DNA of 10,137 bases from Coprococcus sp. (GTDB taxonomy: Bacteria; Bacillota; Clostridia; Lachnospirales; Lachnospiraceae). The notes beneath the pieces were generated by a model, which was not told the origin of the DNA, ran no database searches, and was given only the letters and a program-made list of their open reading frames with translations. The position numbers and the translations under genes were made by a program. The stretch lies in contig JAEDGW010000093.1 of the NCBI GenBank assembly GCA_016297325.1, forward strand, positions 1 to 10,137, written 5' to 3'. Shown piece after piece: positions 1-7,014 of this stretch. The stretch's first letter is position 1. Each line of letters opens with the position of its first letter.

Positions 1-779
1 CTTACAGTGTGTGCGATCTCAAAATAGTTGTGGTCGTTGTGACCGCTGTACAGAGCTTTGTGAAGTGTGTAGTTGGTGACGCTGTGAAGAGTCTCTCCGT
101 TTACCCAGCGGCTGTAGTCGCCGTGGATAACCTCACCCATAAGCCAGAAATCCGGCTTAACTTCATTTGCTGTGCGGCGCAGGGCCTTCATGAAATCAAA
201 GTCAAGAACGTCAGCTGCATCAAGTCTGATTCCATCCACATCGAACTCACTCACCCAGAAACGGATCACATCGCAGATGTAATCGACAACAGCAGGGTTC
301 TTCTGATTCAGCTTGACGAGAAGGTCGTAGCCTCCCCAGTTGTCATATGAGAATCCGTCGTTGTATTCGTTGTTGCCCCAGAAGTTAACGTTGCAGTACC
401 AGTCCCTGTACTGTGAATTCTCCCTGTTTGCCTGTATATCCTTGAAGGCGAAAAAGTCTCGTCCGGTATGGTTGAACACGCCGTCAAATATAACTCTCAT
501 GCCCTGCTCATGGCAGTAAGCCACAAATGCTTTCAGATCTTCATTTGTTCCGAGTCTGCTGTCCAGTTTTTTGTAGTCGGTTGTCTCATAGCCGTGGCCT
601 ACAGATTCAAACAGCGGTCCGATATAAAGCGCTGTTCCTCCAATCTCCTTTATGTGATCCACCCATGGAATCAGGGTGTTAAGCCTGTGAACAGGCTCGC
701 CGTAATCATTCTGTTTCGGGGCTCCCGCAAGTCCTAAAGGATAAATGTGATAAAATACTGCCTCGTCATACCATGCCAT
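1..779 (-). CDS. GH13 alpha-amylase family glycoside hydrolase (5' part; runs off the left edge)
   Basis: Hydrolyses or rearranges alpha-1,4/1,6-glucosidic bonds in starch fragments or maltodextrins; the exact specificity cannot be read. 259 codons from the start are present and the C-terminal part lies outside. The protein begins at once with the catalytic barrel (MAWYDEAVFYHIYPLG), with no signal peptide and no N-terminal carbohydrate domain, so it should be cytoplasmic. GH13 region I is DGVFNH (residues 99-104), region II is GIRLDAAD (183-190, nucleophile Asp187), and region III is MGEVIHG (214-220, acid/base Glu216). Region IV with the last catalytic Asp would lie past the window edge. 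The start at 779 is supported by GGAGGG eight bases upstream. The gene is divergent from a sugar-binding protein gene, which fits oligosaccharide use. The fold and family are sure; the substrate is open. Confidence 0.93.
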   Translation of the reverse strand, partial: MAWYDEAVFYHIYPLGLAGAPKQNDYGEPVHRLNTLIPWVDHIKEIGGTALYIGPLFESVGHGYETTDYKKLDSRLGTNEDLKAFVAYCHEQGMRVIFDGVFNHTGRDFFAFKDIQANRENSQYRDWYCNVNFWGNNEYNDGFSYDNWGGYDLLVKLNQKNPAVVDYICDVIRFWVSEFDVDGIRLDAADVLDFDFMKALRRTANEVKPDFWLMGEVIHGDYSRWVNGETLHSVTNYTLHKALYSGHNDHNYFEIAHTV

Positions 780-842
780 AATCCTATCCCTCCATAATCG
801 TTTTATCTATTGAGTGTGGTGAAGCATCAACACGCCTTTCCA

Positions 843-871
843 ATTATAACAATTTTTATGTGTACATGCAA
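843..871 (-). promoter_or_regulatory. Sigma-A promoter for the amylase-family gene
   Basis: On the minus strand there is a perfect TATAAT (plus-strand 843-848) preceded by TG-N, an extended -10. A weak -35 TTGCAT (866-871) lies 17 bases upstream. Transcription would start near 836, giving a leader of about 57 bases before the start codon at 779. No convincing operator is visible around it. Confidence 0.6.
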
Positions 872-1007
872 CAATTTGCCTTGTGGATAGTGCACAAAAA
901 ACATTGTATTATATATGGGTATGTTGCTTATTGACGCAATGTGTGTGAAGTGGTAGTTTAAGAATAACACGTTGTAGTTTTTCACATAATGAAAGGGGAA
1001 AATGTTT

Positions 1008-2321
1008 ATGAGAAAATTATTAAAGAAAGTAGTTGCCGGAGTGATAGCAGCTTCAGTGATGGCGGTGAGCGTATTTACATCACCGGCAGATGCGTATGCA
1101 GCATCAGCGGGCAGGGTTCCTTCGGGAATCTCTAGAATTGGCAAGGGTACGATCAATATTTATTCGTGGGATGATGCGATGAGGCAGCAGATTGATATGT
1201 TTAAGGAAAAATACCCTCAGTATGCCAATCAGATAAATTACGTTAGTCTGGGGGTTAGCGGTATCGGCGATGACTATCATAGCATATTGGATAATAGTGT
1301 AAGAAATGGTGGAAGTTCGGCTCCGGATATTATCTGCTGGGACGCAGACGATCTCGGATATGGTATGAGCAAATCATACACTGTGCCGCTTTCTAAGATA
1401 GGTTTTGATGCCAGGTGGTACAATAATGCTTATGATTATACAAAGGTGCTCGGTAAAAAGAATGGCAAACTGACGGCTGTGGCATCATTTGTATGTCCTG
1501 GCGCATATGCATATAAAAGAACTGCTGCAAAGAAGGCATTTGGGACAGATTATTCAGTTACAGTCCAGTCAAAGGTGAAAAATTGGGGTACATTTATGTC
1601 AAGTGCAAAGACTGCGAAGAAGAAGGGCGTGAAGATGCTGTCAAGTGTAGATGATACCCGTCAAGCTTTCTTATTTAGCAGTACAACCGCACTTTCAAAG
1701 AATGGATCCATGCAGTTCCCTTCAAATATTGCAACACAGTACAATGTGAGCAAGGCCTTAAAGGCTGGCAATTATACTAATAACACAATGCAGTGGGCAA
1801 TCGAATGGGCAAAAGATATGAATGGTTCTAAAGTGTTAGGGTATTTTGCTCCATCATGGATGTTGCAGACAATGAGCATAAATGGTGCAAATCTTAAAAA
1901 CTATGCTTTGGTAGAAGGTCCTGCAGATTATTACTGGGGTGGCACATTCATGACGGCGACTAGCAAGTGCCATAACAAAGGACTTGCGCAGTTATTTTTA
2001 TATACATTGACTTGTAATAAGGATTTTCAGTATAAGTATGCAGTTAGTACGGTCACAGTTCCGAACAATAAGACAGCTACCGCTAAGATAATAAATGCCA
2101 AGATAGGTGCACGTAAATTTGGAACAGCAAATGATCCATACAAAGTATATGATAAGGTTGCACGTAAGATAAAGGGAAGACCAACGACAAAGTATGATAT
2201 GAAGGTTGCAGATGGTATAGCAGCCGGATTGTATAGTTTGGAGCAGGGACAGGTTTCCACATACAAAGGATTTAGGCTGGTTATAAGGAAAGAAGTCCAG
2301 AGAACAACACCGCTATATTAA
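1008..2321 (+). CDS. Extracellular solute-binding protein, family 1 (carbohydrate type), orphan
   Basis: Probable sugar or oligosaccharide binding protein of an ABC importer, 437 residues, the usual size for the family. The N-terminus is a signal peptide: MRKLLKK, a hydrophobic core, and an AYA cleavage site near residue 31. There is no lipobox cysteine, so it would be released or held in some other way, which is unusual for a Gram-positive binding protein. Typical family segments follow: a first strand INIYSWDD, SAPDIICWD in the first third, GYFAPSWML in the middle, and YWGGTFM followed by LFLYTLTC towards the end. I place the start at ATG 1008, because AAAGGGG (992-998) is nine bases from it but only three from the ATG at 1002. 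No permease or ATPase gene adjoins it; the divergent amylase-family gene suggests an alpha-glucan ligand. The basic tail after the last helix (YKGFRLVIRKEVQ) does not look like the family's usual ending and could be drift or an old frameshift. Confidence 0.82.
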   Translation: MRKLLKKVVAGVIAASVMAVSVFTSPADAYAASAGRVPSGISRIGKGTINIYSWDDAMRQQIDMFKEKYPQYANQINYVSLGVSGIGDDYHSILDNSVRNGGSSAPDIICWDADDLGYGMSKSYTVPLSKIGFDARWYNNAYDYTKVLGKKNGKLTAVASFVCPGAYAYKRTAAKKAFGTDYSVTVQSKVKNWGTFMSSAKTAKKKGVKMLSSVDDTRQAFLFSSTTALSKNGSMQFPSNIATQYNVSKALKAGNYTNNTMQWAIEWAKDMNGSKVLGYFAPSWMLQTMSINGANLKNYALVEGPADYYWGGTFMTATSKCHNKGLAQLFLYTLTCNKDFQYKYAVSTVTVPNNKTATAKIINAKIGARKFGTANDPYKVYDKVARKIKGRPTTKYDMKVADGIAAGLYSLEQGQVSTYKGFRLVIRKEVQRTTPLY

Positions 2322-2382
2322 AAAATGATTTCTGTGTTTGATGATATGGAACATACCATATATAATTAACACGGTTTTTATG

Positions 2383-2417
2383 AAAGGCTGAGATCATCAT
2401 ATGATCTCAGCCTTTTT
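2383..2417 (+). terminator. Intrinsic terminator after the orphan binding protein
   Basis: A perfect 15-bp stem, AAAGGCTGAGATCAT against ATGATCTCAGCCTTT, with the three-base loop CAT, ends in a T-run (2413-2417). It lies 61 bases past the stop codon. The leading A-run makes it partly bidirectional in form. Confidence 0.93.
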
Positions 2418-2419
2418 GT

Positions 2420-2720
2420 GCCGGAGACTGCGGAATGGACGCAAAACAGAGCGCACAGCTCATTCAGAGTGCCATGATCATAGCGGGAATAGGATCACTG
2501 ATCCAGATCAATGTAAATGCGATAATTTCCGTTACACTTATATTCCTTGTGTCTGCAATAGAGACAATAGGTGATACATCAGCACTCGCCGTGTCAGGAC
2601 TTGGAAGAGAGGTAACAACAAAGGAGACAGCCGGCTCTATAGCATGTGATGGTTATGTTAGTGCATTGTCATCAGTATTTGGATGTACATGAGGCCCCAA
2701 AGGCTGAGGATGCAGAGTAG
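2420..2720 (+). pseudogene. Remnant of a xanthine/uracil permease (nucleobase:cation symporter-2), with large internal deletions
   Basis: Three pieces of one permease are joined. Piece 1 (2420 to about 2485) reads AGDCGMDAKQSAQLIQ, then SAMIIAGIGSLIQ, matching the segment around the first two membrane helices. The match starts upstream of the ATG at 2435, so that ATG is internal. Piece 2 (about 2495-2686) reads NAIISVTLIFLVSAIETIGD and on to GREVTTKETAGSIACDGYVS, then SVFGC, which belongs to the later half of the family. Piece 3 (2691-2720), in another frame, reads EAPKAEDAE and stop, and resembles a hydrophilic C-terminal tail. An intact protein of about 450 residues is reduced to about 100 codons. 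The first helix, the middle helices and the family signature after FGC are all missing. No ribosome site precedes it, and a terminator ends just before it. It cannot make a working carrier; the open frame 2435-2692 is survival of reading frame, not a gene. Confidence 0.82.
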
Positions 2721-2751
2721 ATCCTGCAAAACAGGTAGATTATCCGATATG

Positions 2752-2776
2752 AACACTTACACAAGGTGTAAGTGTT
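2752..2776. repeat. Perfect 11-bp inverted repeat (hairpin)
   Basis: AACACTTACAC and GTGTAAGTGTT are separated by AAG. No T-run follows, so it is not a classical terminator. It lies between the permease remnant and the next hairpin and may be part of the lost gene's 3' end. Confidence 0.75.
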
Positions 2777-2780
2777 AATC

Positions 2781-2824
2781 ACAGCGTCGTTCTGATATTA
2801 TGATATCAGAGCGGCGCTGTTTTA
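2781..2824 (+). terminator. Intrinsic terminator behind the permease remnant
   Basis: An 18-bp stem runs from ACAGCGTCG through TCTGATAT, loops over TATG, and returns as ATATCAGA to GCGGCGCTGT. It contains two T-G wobbles and is followed by TTTTA. It was probably the terminator of the intact permease gene and outlived it. Confidence 0.85.
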
Positions 2825-2842
2825 TATGCACAACACAACAAC

Positions 2843-3014
2843 GGGGTCAGGCCCTACCTTTTGTTGGTAACTAAACGGCAGATAAAACGATGGGGCCTGA
2901 CCCCACTTGTCTGACCCCGCTTGTCGAAAGTGCCTGACCCCACCCCACTTGTGAGCCCGTGGAAGTGCCAGCGGCTTGCATAAACGAAGAAATGAGGATT
3001 ATAATAAAGGGGTC
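2843..3014. repeat. Cluster of GGGGTC / GACCCC motifs, REP-like
   Basis: One short motif recurs in both orientations: GGGGTCAGGCCC (2843-2854), GGGGCCTGACCCCACTTGT (2892-2910), CTGACCCCGCTTGT (2911-2924), GCCTGACCCCACCCCACTTGT (2932-2952) and GGGGTC (3009-3014). The first copy can pair with the second to form a larger hairpin around an AT-rich loop. The right-hand copies share CTGACCCC-N-CTTGT. No transposase gene is nearby. It resembles repetitive extragenic palindromes moved by IS200-like transposases, but I cannot test genome copy number here. Confidence 0.6.
2976..3005 (+). promoter_or_regulatory. Candidate promoter for the acetyltransferase / bile salt hydrolase / regulator operon
   Basis: A perfect -10 TATAAT (3000-3005) lies 18 bases after a weak -35 TTGCAT (2976-2981). 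The start site would fall near 3012, inside the last GGGGTC motif, giving a leader of about 70 bases. It lies downstream of two hairpins and upstream of three close genes on the same strand. Confidence 0.55.
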
Positions 3015-3080
3015 AAGACTTGCTTGATGGTTTAAAGAGGTTTATCGTAATTCATAGGAAACAGTAGCAAGGAGGCGCAT

Positions 3081-3512
3081 ATGATGGAGATCAGAAATGC
3101 AGCAATAGAGGATTTTGATATTGTTTTTGAGTTTGTTGAAAAATTGTGGACCTATAATACATATGACAAAGAGGAAATACGCAAAGTATATATGAGCGTT
3201 ATAGAGGATGAGCAAAGCTTTGTATACCTGCTCTGGGATGACGGAGTATGCCGCGGAATGTGTCACGGAGATTATTTTAATACATTCTGGATGTCGGGAC
3301 TTACGTGTTATGTGTCCAGTCTTATAACCAGGGAAGAGGATCGTGGAAAAGGTTATGGCGCAGCACTGCTGGATCATGCAAAGAAAATGGCAAGGGGTAA
3401 AGGGTGCAAAGCGGTTACGTTGGATTCAGGCATCCCCAGAAAGGGCGCTCATGCATTTTATGAACATTATGGCTTTGAAAAAAGCTGTTATGGTTTTGAG
3501 ATGATGCTCTAA
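3081..3512 (+). CDS. GNAT-family N-acetyltransferase
   Basis: Transfers an acetyl group from acetyl-CoA to an amine; the substrate is unknown. At 143 residues it is a single GNAT domain. The acetyl-CoA loop is RGKGYG (88-93) after the strand CYVSSLITREEDR, and the C-terminal motif is AHAFYEHYGFEK (123-134), where the tyrosine is the usual candidate general acid. No signal peptide or membrane helix is present, so it is cytoplasmic. AAGGAGG sits just upstream; the ATG at 3084 (MEIRNAAIE) has slightly better spacing than the ATG at 3081, so either could be used. The gap to the bile salt hydrolase gene is 30 bases, pointing to co-transcription. Confidence 0.9.
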   Translation: MMEIRNAAIEDFDIVFEFVEKLWTYNTYDKEEIRKVYMSVIEDEQSFVYLLWDDGVCRGMCHGDYFNTFWMSGLTCYVSSLITREEDRGKGYGAALLDHAKKMARGKGCKAVTLDSGIPRKGAHAFYEHYGFEKSCYGFEMML

Positions 3513-3542
3513 TTATTTACAGAGACTTGAAAGGAGACAGCT

Positions 3543-4523
3543 ATGTGTACAGCAGCGACATATAAGACAAAGGATTTCTATTTTGGAAGGACTCTTGATT
3601 ATGAGTTTTCCTATGGTGATGAGATAACTGTAACGCCGAGAAATTATCCGTTTGAATTCAGATATATGGGAAGAAGAGACAGCCACTATGCCATGATCGG
3701 TATGGCGCATGTAGCAGGAGATTACCCGCTTTATTATGATGCGGTAAATGAGAAAGGCCTGTGCATGGCAGGACTTAACTTTGTTGGAAATGCAGTGTAT
3801 CAGGAGCCGGATATGTCAGGTGACAGAGACAATGTTGCGCAGTATGAGTTTATTCCTTGGATACTTGGTAGTTGCTCCAGCGTTGGTGAGGCGAGAGTGG
3901 CACTTGACAGAATGAACCTGACAGGAACTCCATTTTCTGAGCAGCTGCCATCGGCCCAGCTTCACTGGATCATAGCTGACAGAAACGGTGCGATCACAGT
4001 TGAGTGCATGACGGACGGTATGCATGTGTATGAGAATACGGTTGGTGTGCTCACGAACAACCCGCCATTTCCTCAGCAGATGTTCCTGCTCAACCAGTAT
4101 ATGGGACTTTCATCTAGGCAGCCGGTGAATACATTTGCGCCGGGACTGGGGCTTAACGCCTACAGCCGGGGAATGGGGGCCATAGGGCTTCCGGGAGATC
4201 TGTCGTCTACATCGAGATTTGCCAGAGTGGCATTTGTGAAGCAGAACAGCCTGTCGGGAGATGGCGAGGCGGAGAGCGTCAGCCAGTTTTTCCACATCCT
4301 TGGCTCGGTGGATCAGCAGAGAGGATGCTGCGAGGTTGCCAGGGACAAATATGAGATCACCATATATACGTCATGCTGCAATGCGGATAAGGGAATATAC
4401 TACTACAACACTTATGAAGGCCATCAGATAAATGCGGTGGATATGAACAGGGAAGATTTAGACGGCGCAAAACTTGCCAGATATCCGCTTCTGCAGGGGG
4501 AGAATTTCAACTGGCAGAACTAG
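3543..4523 (+). CDS. bsh: Bile salt hydrolase (choloylglycine hydrolase, EC 3.5.1.24)
   Basis: Splits the amide bond of glycine- or taurine-conjugated bile salts. It is an Ntn-hydrolase of 326 residues, the normal length. The nucleophile is Cys2, exposed by removal of Met1 (MCTAATYKTKDFYFGR), which fixes the start; AAGGAG is seven bases upstream. The other residues expected in active enzymes are present: Arg16, Asp19, Asn79 (AGLNF), Asn172 (GVLTNNP) and Arg225 (SSTSRFARV). Each is two or three positions before its counterpart in the Clostridium perfringens numbering (18, 21, 82, 175, 228). Further family marks are YSRGMGAIGLPGDLSS (207-222) and EKGL / KGIYYYNTYE. The Asn at 79 and the GLPGDLSS loop favour bile salt hydrolase over penicillin V acylase, though some penicillin V activity is possible. 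There is no signal peptide, so it is cytoplasmic. The gene sits between an acetyltransferase gene and a LacI-type regulator gene. Confidence 0.94.
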   Translation: MCTAATYKTKDFYFGRTLDYEFSYGDEITVTPRNYPFEFRYMGRRDSHYAMIGMAHVAGDYPLYYDAVNEKGLCMAGLNFVGNAVYQEPDMSGDRDNVAQYEFIPWILGSCSSVGEARVALDRMNLTGTPFSEQLPSAQLHWIIADRNGAITVECMTDGMHVYENTVGVLTNNPPFPQQMFLLNQYMGLSSRQPVNTFAPGLGLNAYSRGMGAIGLPGDLSSTSRFARVAFVKQNSLSGDGEAESVSQFFHILGSVDQQRGCCEVARDKYEITIYTSCCNADKGIYYYNTYEGHQINAVDMNREDLDGAKLARYPLLQGENFNWQN

Positions 4524-4547
4524 ACAAATAGGGAGAAAGGACGAGAT

Positions 4548-6545
4548 ATGGGTAAGTCAAAGGTTACAATAAAGGAGATTGCAGATATGGCAGGGGTGTC
4601 CATAGCAACGGTTTCCCATGTTATCAACAGGACGAGGTATGTGCGGCCGGAGCTTGTTGAGAAGATAGAGAAGATCATCGTTGAGACTGGCTACCAGAAC
4701 AAGATTGCGGATAAGGAGAGAAAGCTTCTTGTTGGACGGGAGTCAACTATCGTTGCGGTGATACCAAATATAGAAAGTACGATATACCGTGATATGGTTG
4801 CCTATGTGAAGCAGCTTGTGGGTGTGCAGGGTTATCAGTTTCTGGTTGCCATAACGGACAATGATCTCAAGGAGGAAGCGCAGGTGCTTGCGGGACTTCT
4901 TGTGAACAAGAAGGTTGCCGGTATCATACACGCTCCGGTGAGCGATGTGGCGTCAAATTATACAAAGCTGATCCAGTCCGGGATGCCATTTGTCTGTGTG
5001 GAGAGAAATATCCTCGGAGCCGGAATTGATTCTGTGGAATTCCGGGACAGGGAGGCGATATTCAAAGGTGCTGATTATCTTTTGTCAAGCGGACACAAGA
5101 ATGTGCTGTTCTTCCGGGAGAGCACGGACAGTACGACGAAGGATGAGCGTACCAGAGGTTTCCTGAATGCACTTGAGAAATACAACATCAATACAAATGA
5201 TGCAAATATAGTTGATGTGACGCTTGAGAACGGAGAGGATGACTGTATGCTTGTCATTCAGAAAGCGCTTCGCAGATACAGACCGACGGCGGTTCTTGCC
5301 GGCGGCAACAGAATAACACTCTATCTCATGAAGACTCTCAGGGATCTGGGAATTGACTGCCCGGGAGAGATATCCGTTGTGGGATTTGGCGATGAGAGCT
5401 GGTCGGAGCTCACGTATCCGCCGCTCACTATACTGAGAAGAGACGTCAAAGGCCTCAGTACCAAGGCCGTGAATATGTTGTTTGAGAAGATAAATACCGG
5501 AACTGTCATTTCGCCTGACTGCTATGCGGATGTGGAACTGGTTGTAAGGAAGTCCACAAAGATGCTGGACAACGGACCATTTGGCGACAAGGCAGCAGCT
5601 CCGGATTCGGTGGTTCTGTCGAAGGAAGAGAAGCAGCGGCTCAAAGCCGGACACTACAGAGTTGCGATATCGTTCCACTACACTGGAACTTCCTGGGCAG
5701 AGCTTCATGAAAAGGGCATTCGGGAGGAGCTTGAGCAGTTTGGAATAGATGTGGTGTCGGTCATGGATGCGCATTTTGATTCGGAGCTCCAGAACGCACA
5801 GCTCGATGGAATCAGGCTTCAGAAGCCAGATGCGGTTATCGCCATTCCTGCGGATGACAGCCGGACCAGAGAGAAATTCCAGGAGCTTTCAAAGGTGTCG
5901 AAGCTTGTGTTTATAAGTAACGTTCCCGAGGGCATGTCCAAGAACAGCTATGTGTCCTGTGTATCGGTAAATGAGTCCGAGAACGGCACAAATGCCGGAA
6001 GAATGCTCGGCGAATACTGCAAGGAGAATGGCAAAACCAAAGTTGGATTTATAATCCACGGCGCAGTATTCTACGGAACCAGAGTCAGAGACAATGCTGC
6101 AGAAAAGACGATAAAGGATACATACCCGGGGGTTGATATAGTGACCGTGAGAGGATTTGGTGAGATATCCAATGCTTATCAGGTTGCGAAGGATGTTATC
6201 ACGGCGAACCCGGAGATCGAGGCTTTATATGTGAGCTGGGATCAGCCGGCACTTCTGGTCATAAAAGCCCTGAAGGAGCTTGGCAGGGGGGATGTGGCAG
6301 TATTCACAACTGATCTTGACCACGGCATCGCCCGCAATATGGAGGATGGCATAGTCAAAGGCCTCAGCACCCAGAGACCATATGAGCAGGGAAGAGCAGC
6401 GGCGGCGGTTGTCGCCAAATCGCTGGTCAGCGATGAACCTCTTCCAAAGTATGTGGGTGTACAGCCATATCAGGTTGAACCAAAACAGCTCCGTCTTGCC
6501 TGGAAGGAAATCTTCCATGAGTCTATGCCGGACCGGCTGAGGTGA
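4548..6545 (+). CDS. LacI-family transcription regulator with two tandem periplasmic-binding-type sensor domains
   Basis: DNA-binding regulator of 665 residues; ordinary LacI proteins have about 330-350. Residues 5-49 are the LacI helix-turn-helix and hinge region (VTIKEIADMAGVSIATVSHV). Residues 66-340 are the usual LacI sensor core, with VAVIPNIESTIYRDMV at its start and VVGFGDESWSELTYPPLT at its end. After a linker (341-367) a second full binding domain runs from 368 to about 655 and is of RbsB type: AISFHYTG, DAVIAIPADD (428-437), and DVITANPEIEALYVSWDQPA (549-568). The last matches the binding protein encoded at 7258-8274, which has DIITANPDLQAFFCINDPSA at the same place. It has no signal peptide, so the second domain is a cytoplasmic sensor. 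AAAGGA lies six bases before the start and 24 bases separate it from the bile salt hydrolase gene. Its likely target is the sugar importer promoter downstream, by position and operator style. The last 11 codons lie in a tandem repeat. Confidence 0.92.
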   Translation: MGKSKVTIKEIADMAGVSIATVSHVINRTRYVRPELVEKIEKIIVETGYQNKIADKERKLLVGRESTIVAVIPNIESTIYRDMVAYVKQLVGVQGYQFLVAITDNDLKEEAQVLAGLLVNKKVAGIIHAPVSDVASNYTKLIQSGMPFVCVERNILGAGIDSVEFRDREAIFKGADYLLSSGHKNVLFFRESTDSTTKDERTRGFLNALEKYNINTNDANIVDVTLENGEDDCMLVIQKALRRYRPTAVLAGGNRITLYLMKTLRDLGIDCPGEISVVGFGDESWSELTYPPLTILRRDVKGLSTKAVNMLFEKINTGTVISPDCYADVELVVRKSTKMLDNGPFGDKAAAPDSVVLSKEEKQRLKAGHYRVAISFHYTGTSWAELHEKGIREELEQFGIDVVSVMDAHFDSELQNAQLDGIRLQKPDAVIAIPADDSRTREKFQELSKVSKLVFISNVPEGMSKNSYVSCVSVNESENGTNAGRMLGEYCKENGKTKVGFIIHGAVFYGTRVRDNAAEKTIKDTYPGVDIVTVRGFGEISNAYQVAKDVITANPEIEALYVSWDQPALLVIKALKELGRGDVAVFTTDLDHGIARNMEDGIVKGLSTQRPYEQGRAAAAVVAKSLVSDEPLPKYVGVQPYQVEPKQLRLAWKEIFHESMPDRLR

Positions 6546-6648
6546 TCTTCCATGAGTCCATGCCGGACCGGCTGAGGTGATCTTCCATGAGTCCATGCCG
6601 GACCGGCTGAGGTGATTTCTGCGAGTTGGTGCCGGACGGCTGAGACGG
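6510..6648. repeat. 35-bp tandem repeat overlapping the end of the regulator gene
   Basis: Unit 1 (6510-6544) encodes IFHESMPDRLR and most of the stop codon. Unit 2 (6545-6579) and unit 3 (6580-6614) are identical to each other and differ from unit 1 at one base (T to C at the 6523 position). A fourth, degenerate copy occupies 6615-6648 and runs into a T-run. Each unit carries GCCGGACCGGC. Because the stop lies at the end of unit 1, gain or loss of units leaves the protein unchanged. Confidence 0.95.
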
Positions 6649-6746
6649 TTTTTGTTGGCAGTGTCATGGTGAATTTGGAAAATGAGATGAGAGGAATATG
6701 ATCCTCGTTTATTAAAAAATATTTTGTATCTTAAATAAGAAAAATG

Positions 6747-6790
6747 TCCCGTCAGAGATAAAATTTTATCTTTTTGACGGGATTTTTTTT
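6747..6790 (+). terminator. Intrinsic terminator of the regulator transcript
   Basis: TCCCGTCA (6747-6754) pairs with TGACGGGA (6775-6782). Inside, AGATAAAA pairs with TTTTATCT, and a T-run of eight follows. An A-run stands before the stem, so it may also work leftward. It separates the regulator from the importer operon. Confidence 0.92.
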
Positions 6791-6939
6791 ATTTGCGTAC
6801 AATTTTAATACGGATTTTCGCTATATGAGGTGTATGTGCGAAAAAGAGAGAATTTAATGCACTTTTTAGATTAAAAACTGGGAAAAGCGAAAAAACTAAC
6901 GAGCGGTAGATAAGAAGCAGAGAGGCATTGAACGAAAGC

Positions 6940-6954
6940 ATGTAAGCGATTGTG
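6940..6954 (+). promoter_or_regulatory. Possible catabolite-responsive element (CcpA site)
   Basis: ATGTAAGCGATTGTG fits the cre pattern WTGNAANCGNWNNCW except at the last two constrained positions. It lies about 160 bases upstream of the importer -35 box, distant for direct repression. A chance match is quite possible. Confidence 0.3.
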
Positions 6955-7014
6955 TGTAATAAAATTCGGAGAAAAAGAGAGGGACAGGGATTAATAGCAT
7001 AACAAAAAACAAAA

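Noticed and set aside
931..965. Promoter for the orphan binding protein with -35 TTGACG
   Set aside because: No acceptable -10 box lies 16-19 bases downstream (TAGTTT is the best at 17), so the promoter of this gene stays unassigned.
2435..2692. An 85-codon open frame as a small membrane protein gene
   Set aside because: Permease homology continues upstream of its ATG and downstream in another frame, and no ribosome site is present. It fits a pseudogene better.
2843..3014. CRISPR array or an insertion sequence end
   Set aside because: The motifs are short, unevenly spaced and in both orientations, with no regular spacers, no transposase gene and no clear target duplication.
5085..5774. A 229-codon open frame on the minus strand inside the regulator gene
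   Set aside because: It is fully antisense to a well supported gene, has no ribosome site or recognisable domain, and its length follows from the codon bias of the plus strand.
6510..6648. CRISPR array
   Set aside because: The units are directly adjacent with no unique spacers, and the first is coding.
6225..6667. Minus-strand open frames with a repeated peptide (SAGPAWTHGRSPQPVRH and similar)
   Set aside because: The peptide repeats only because the 35-bp DNA repeat is read in reverse. No start signal or family match is seen.
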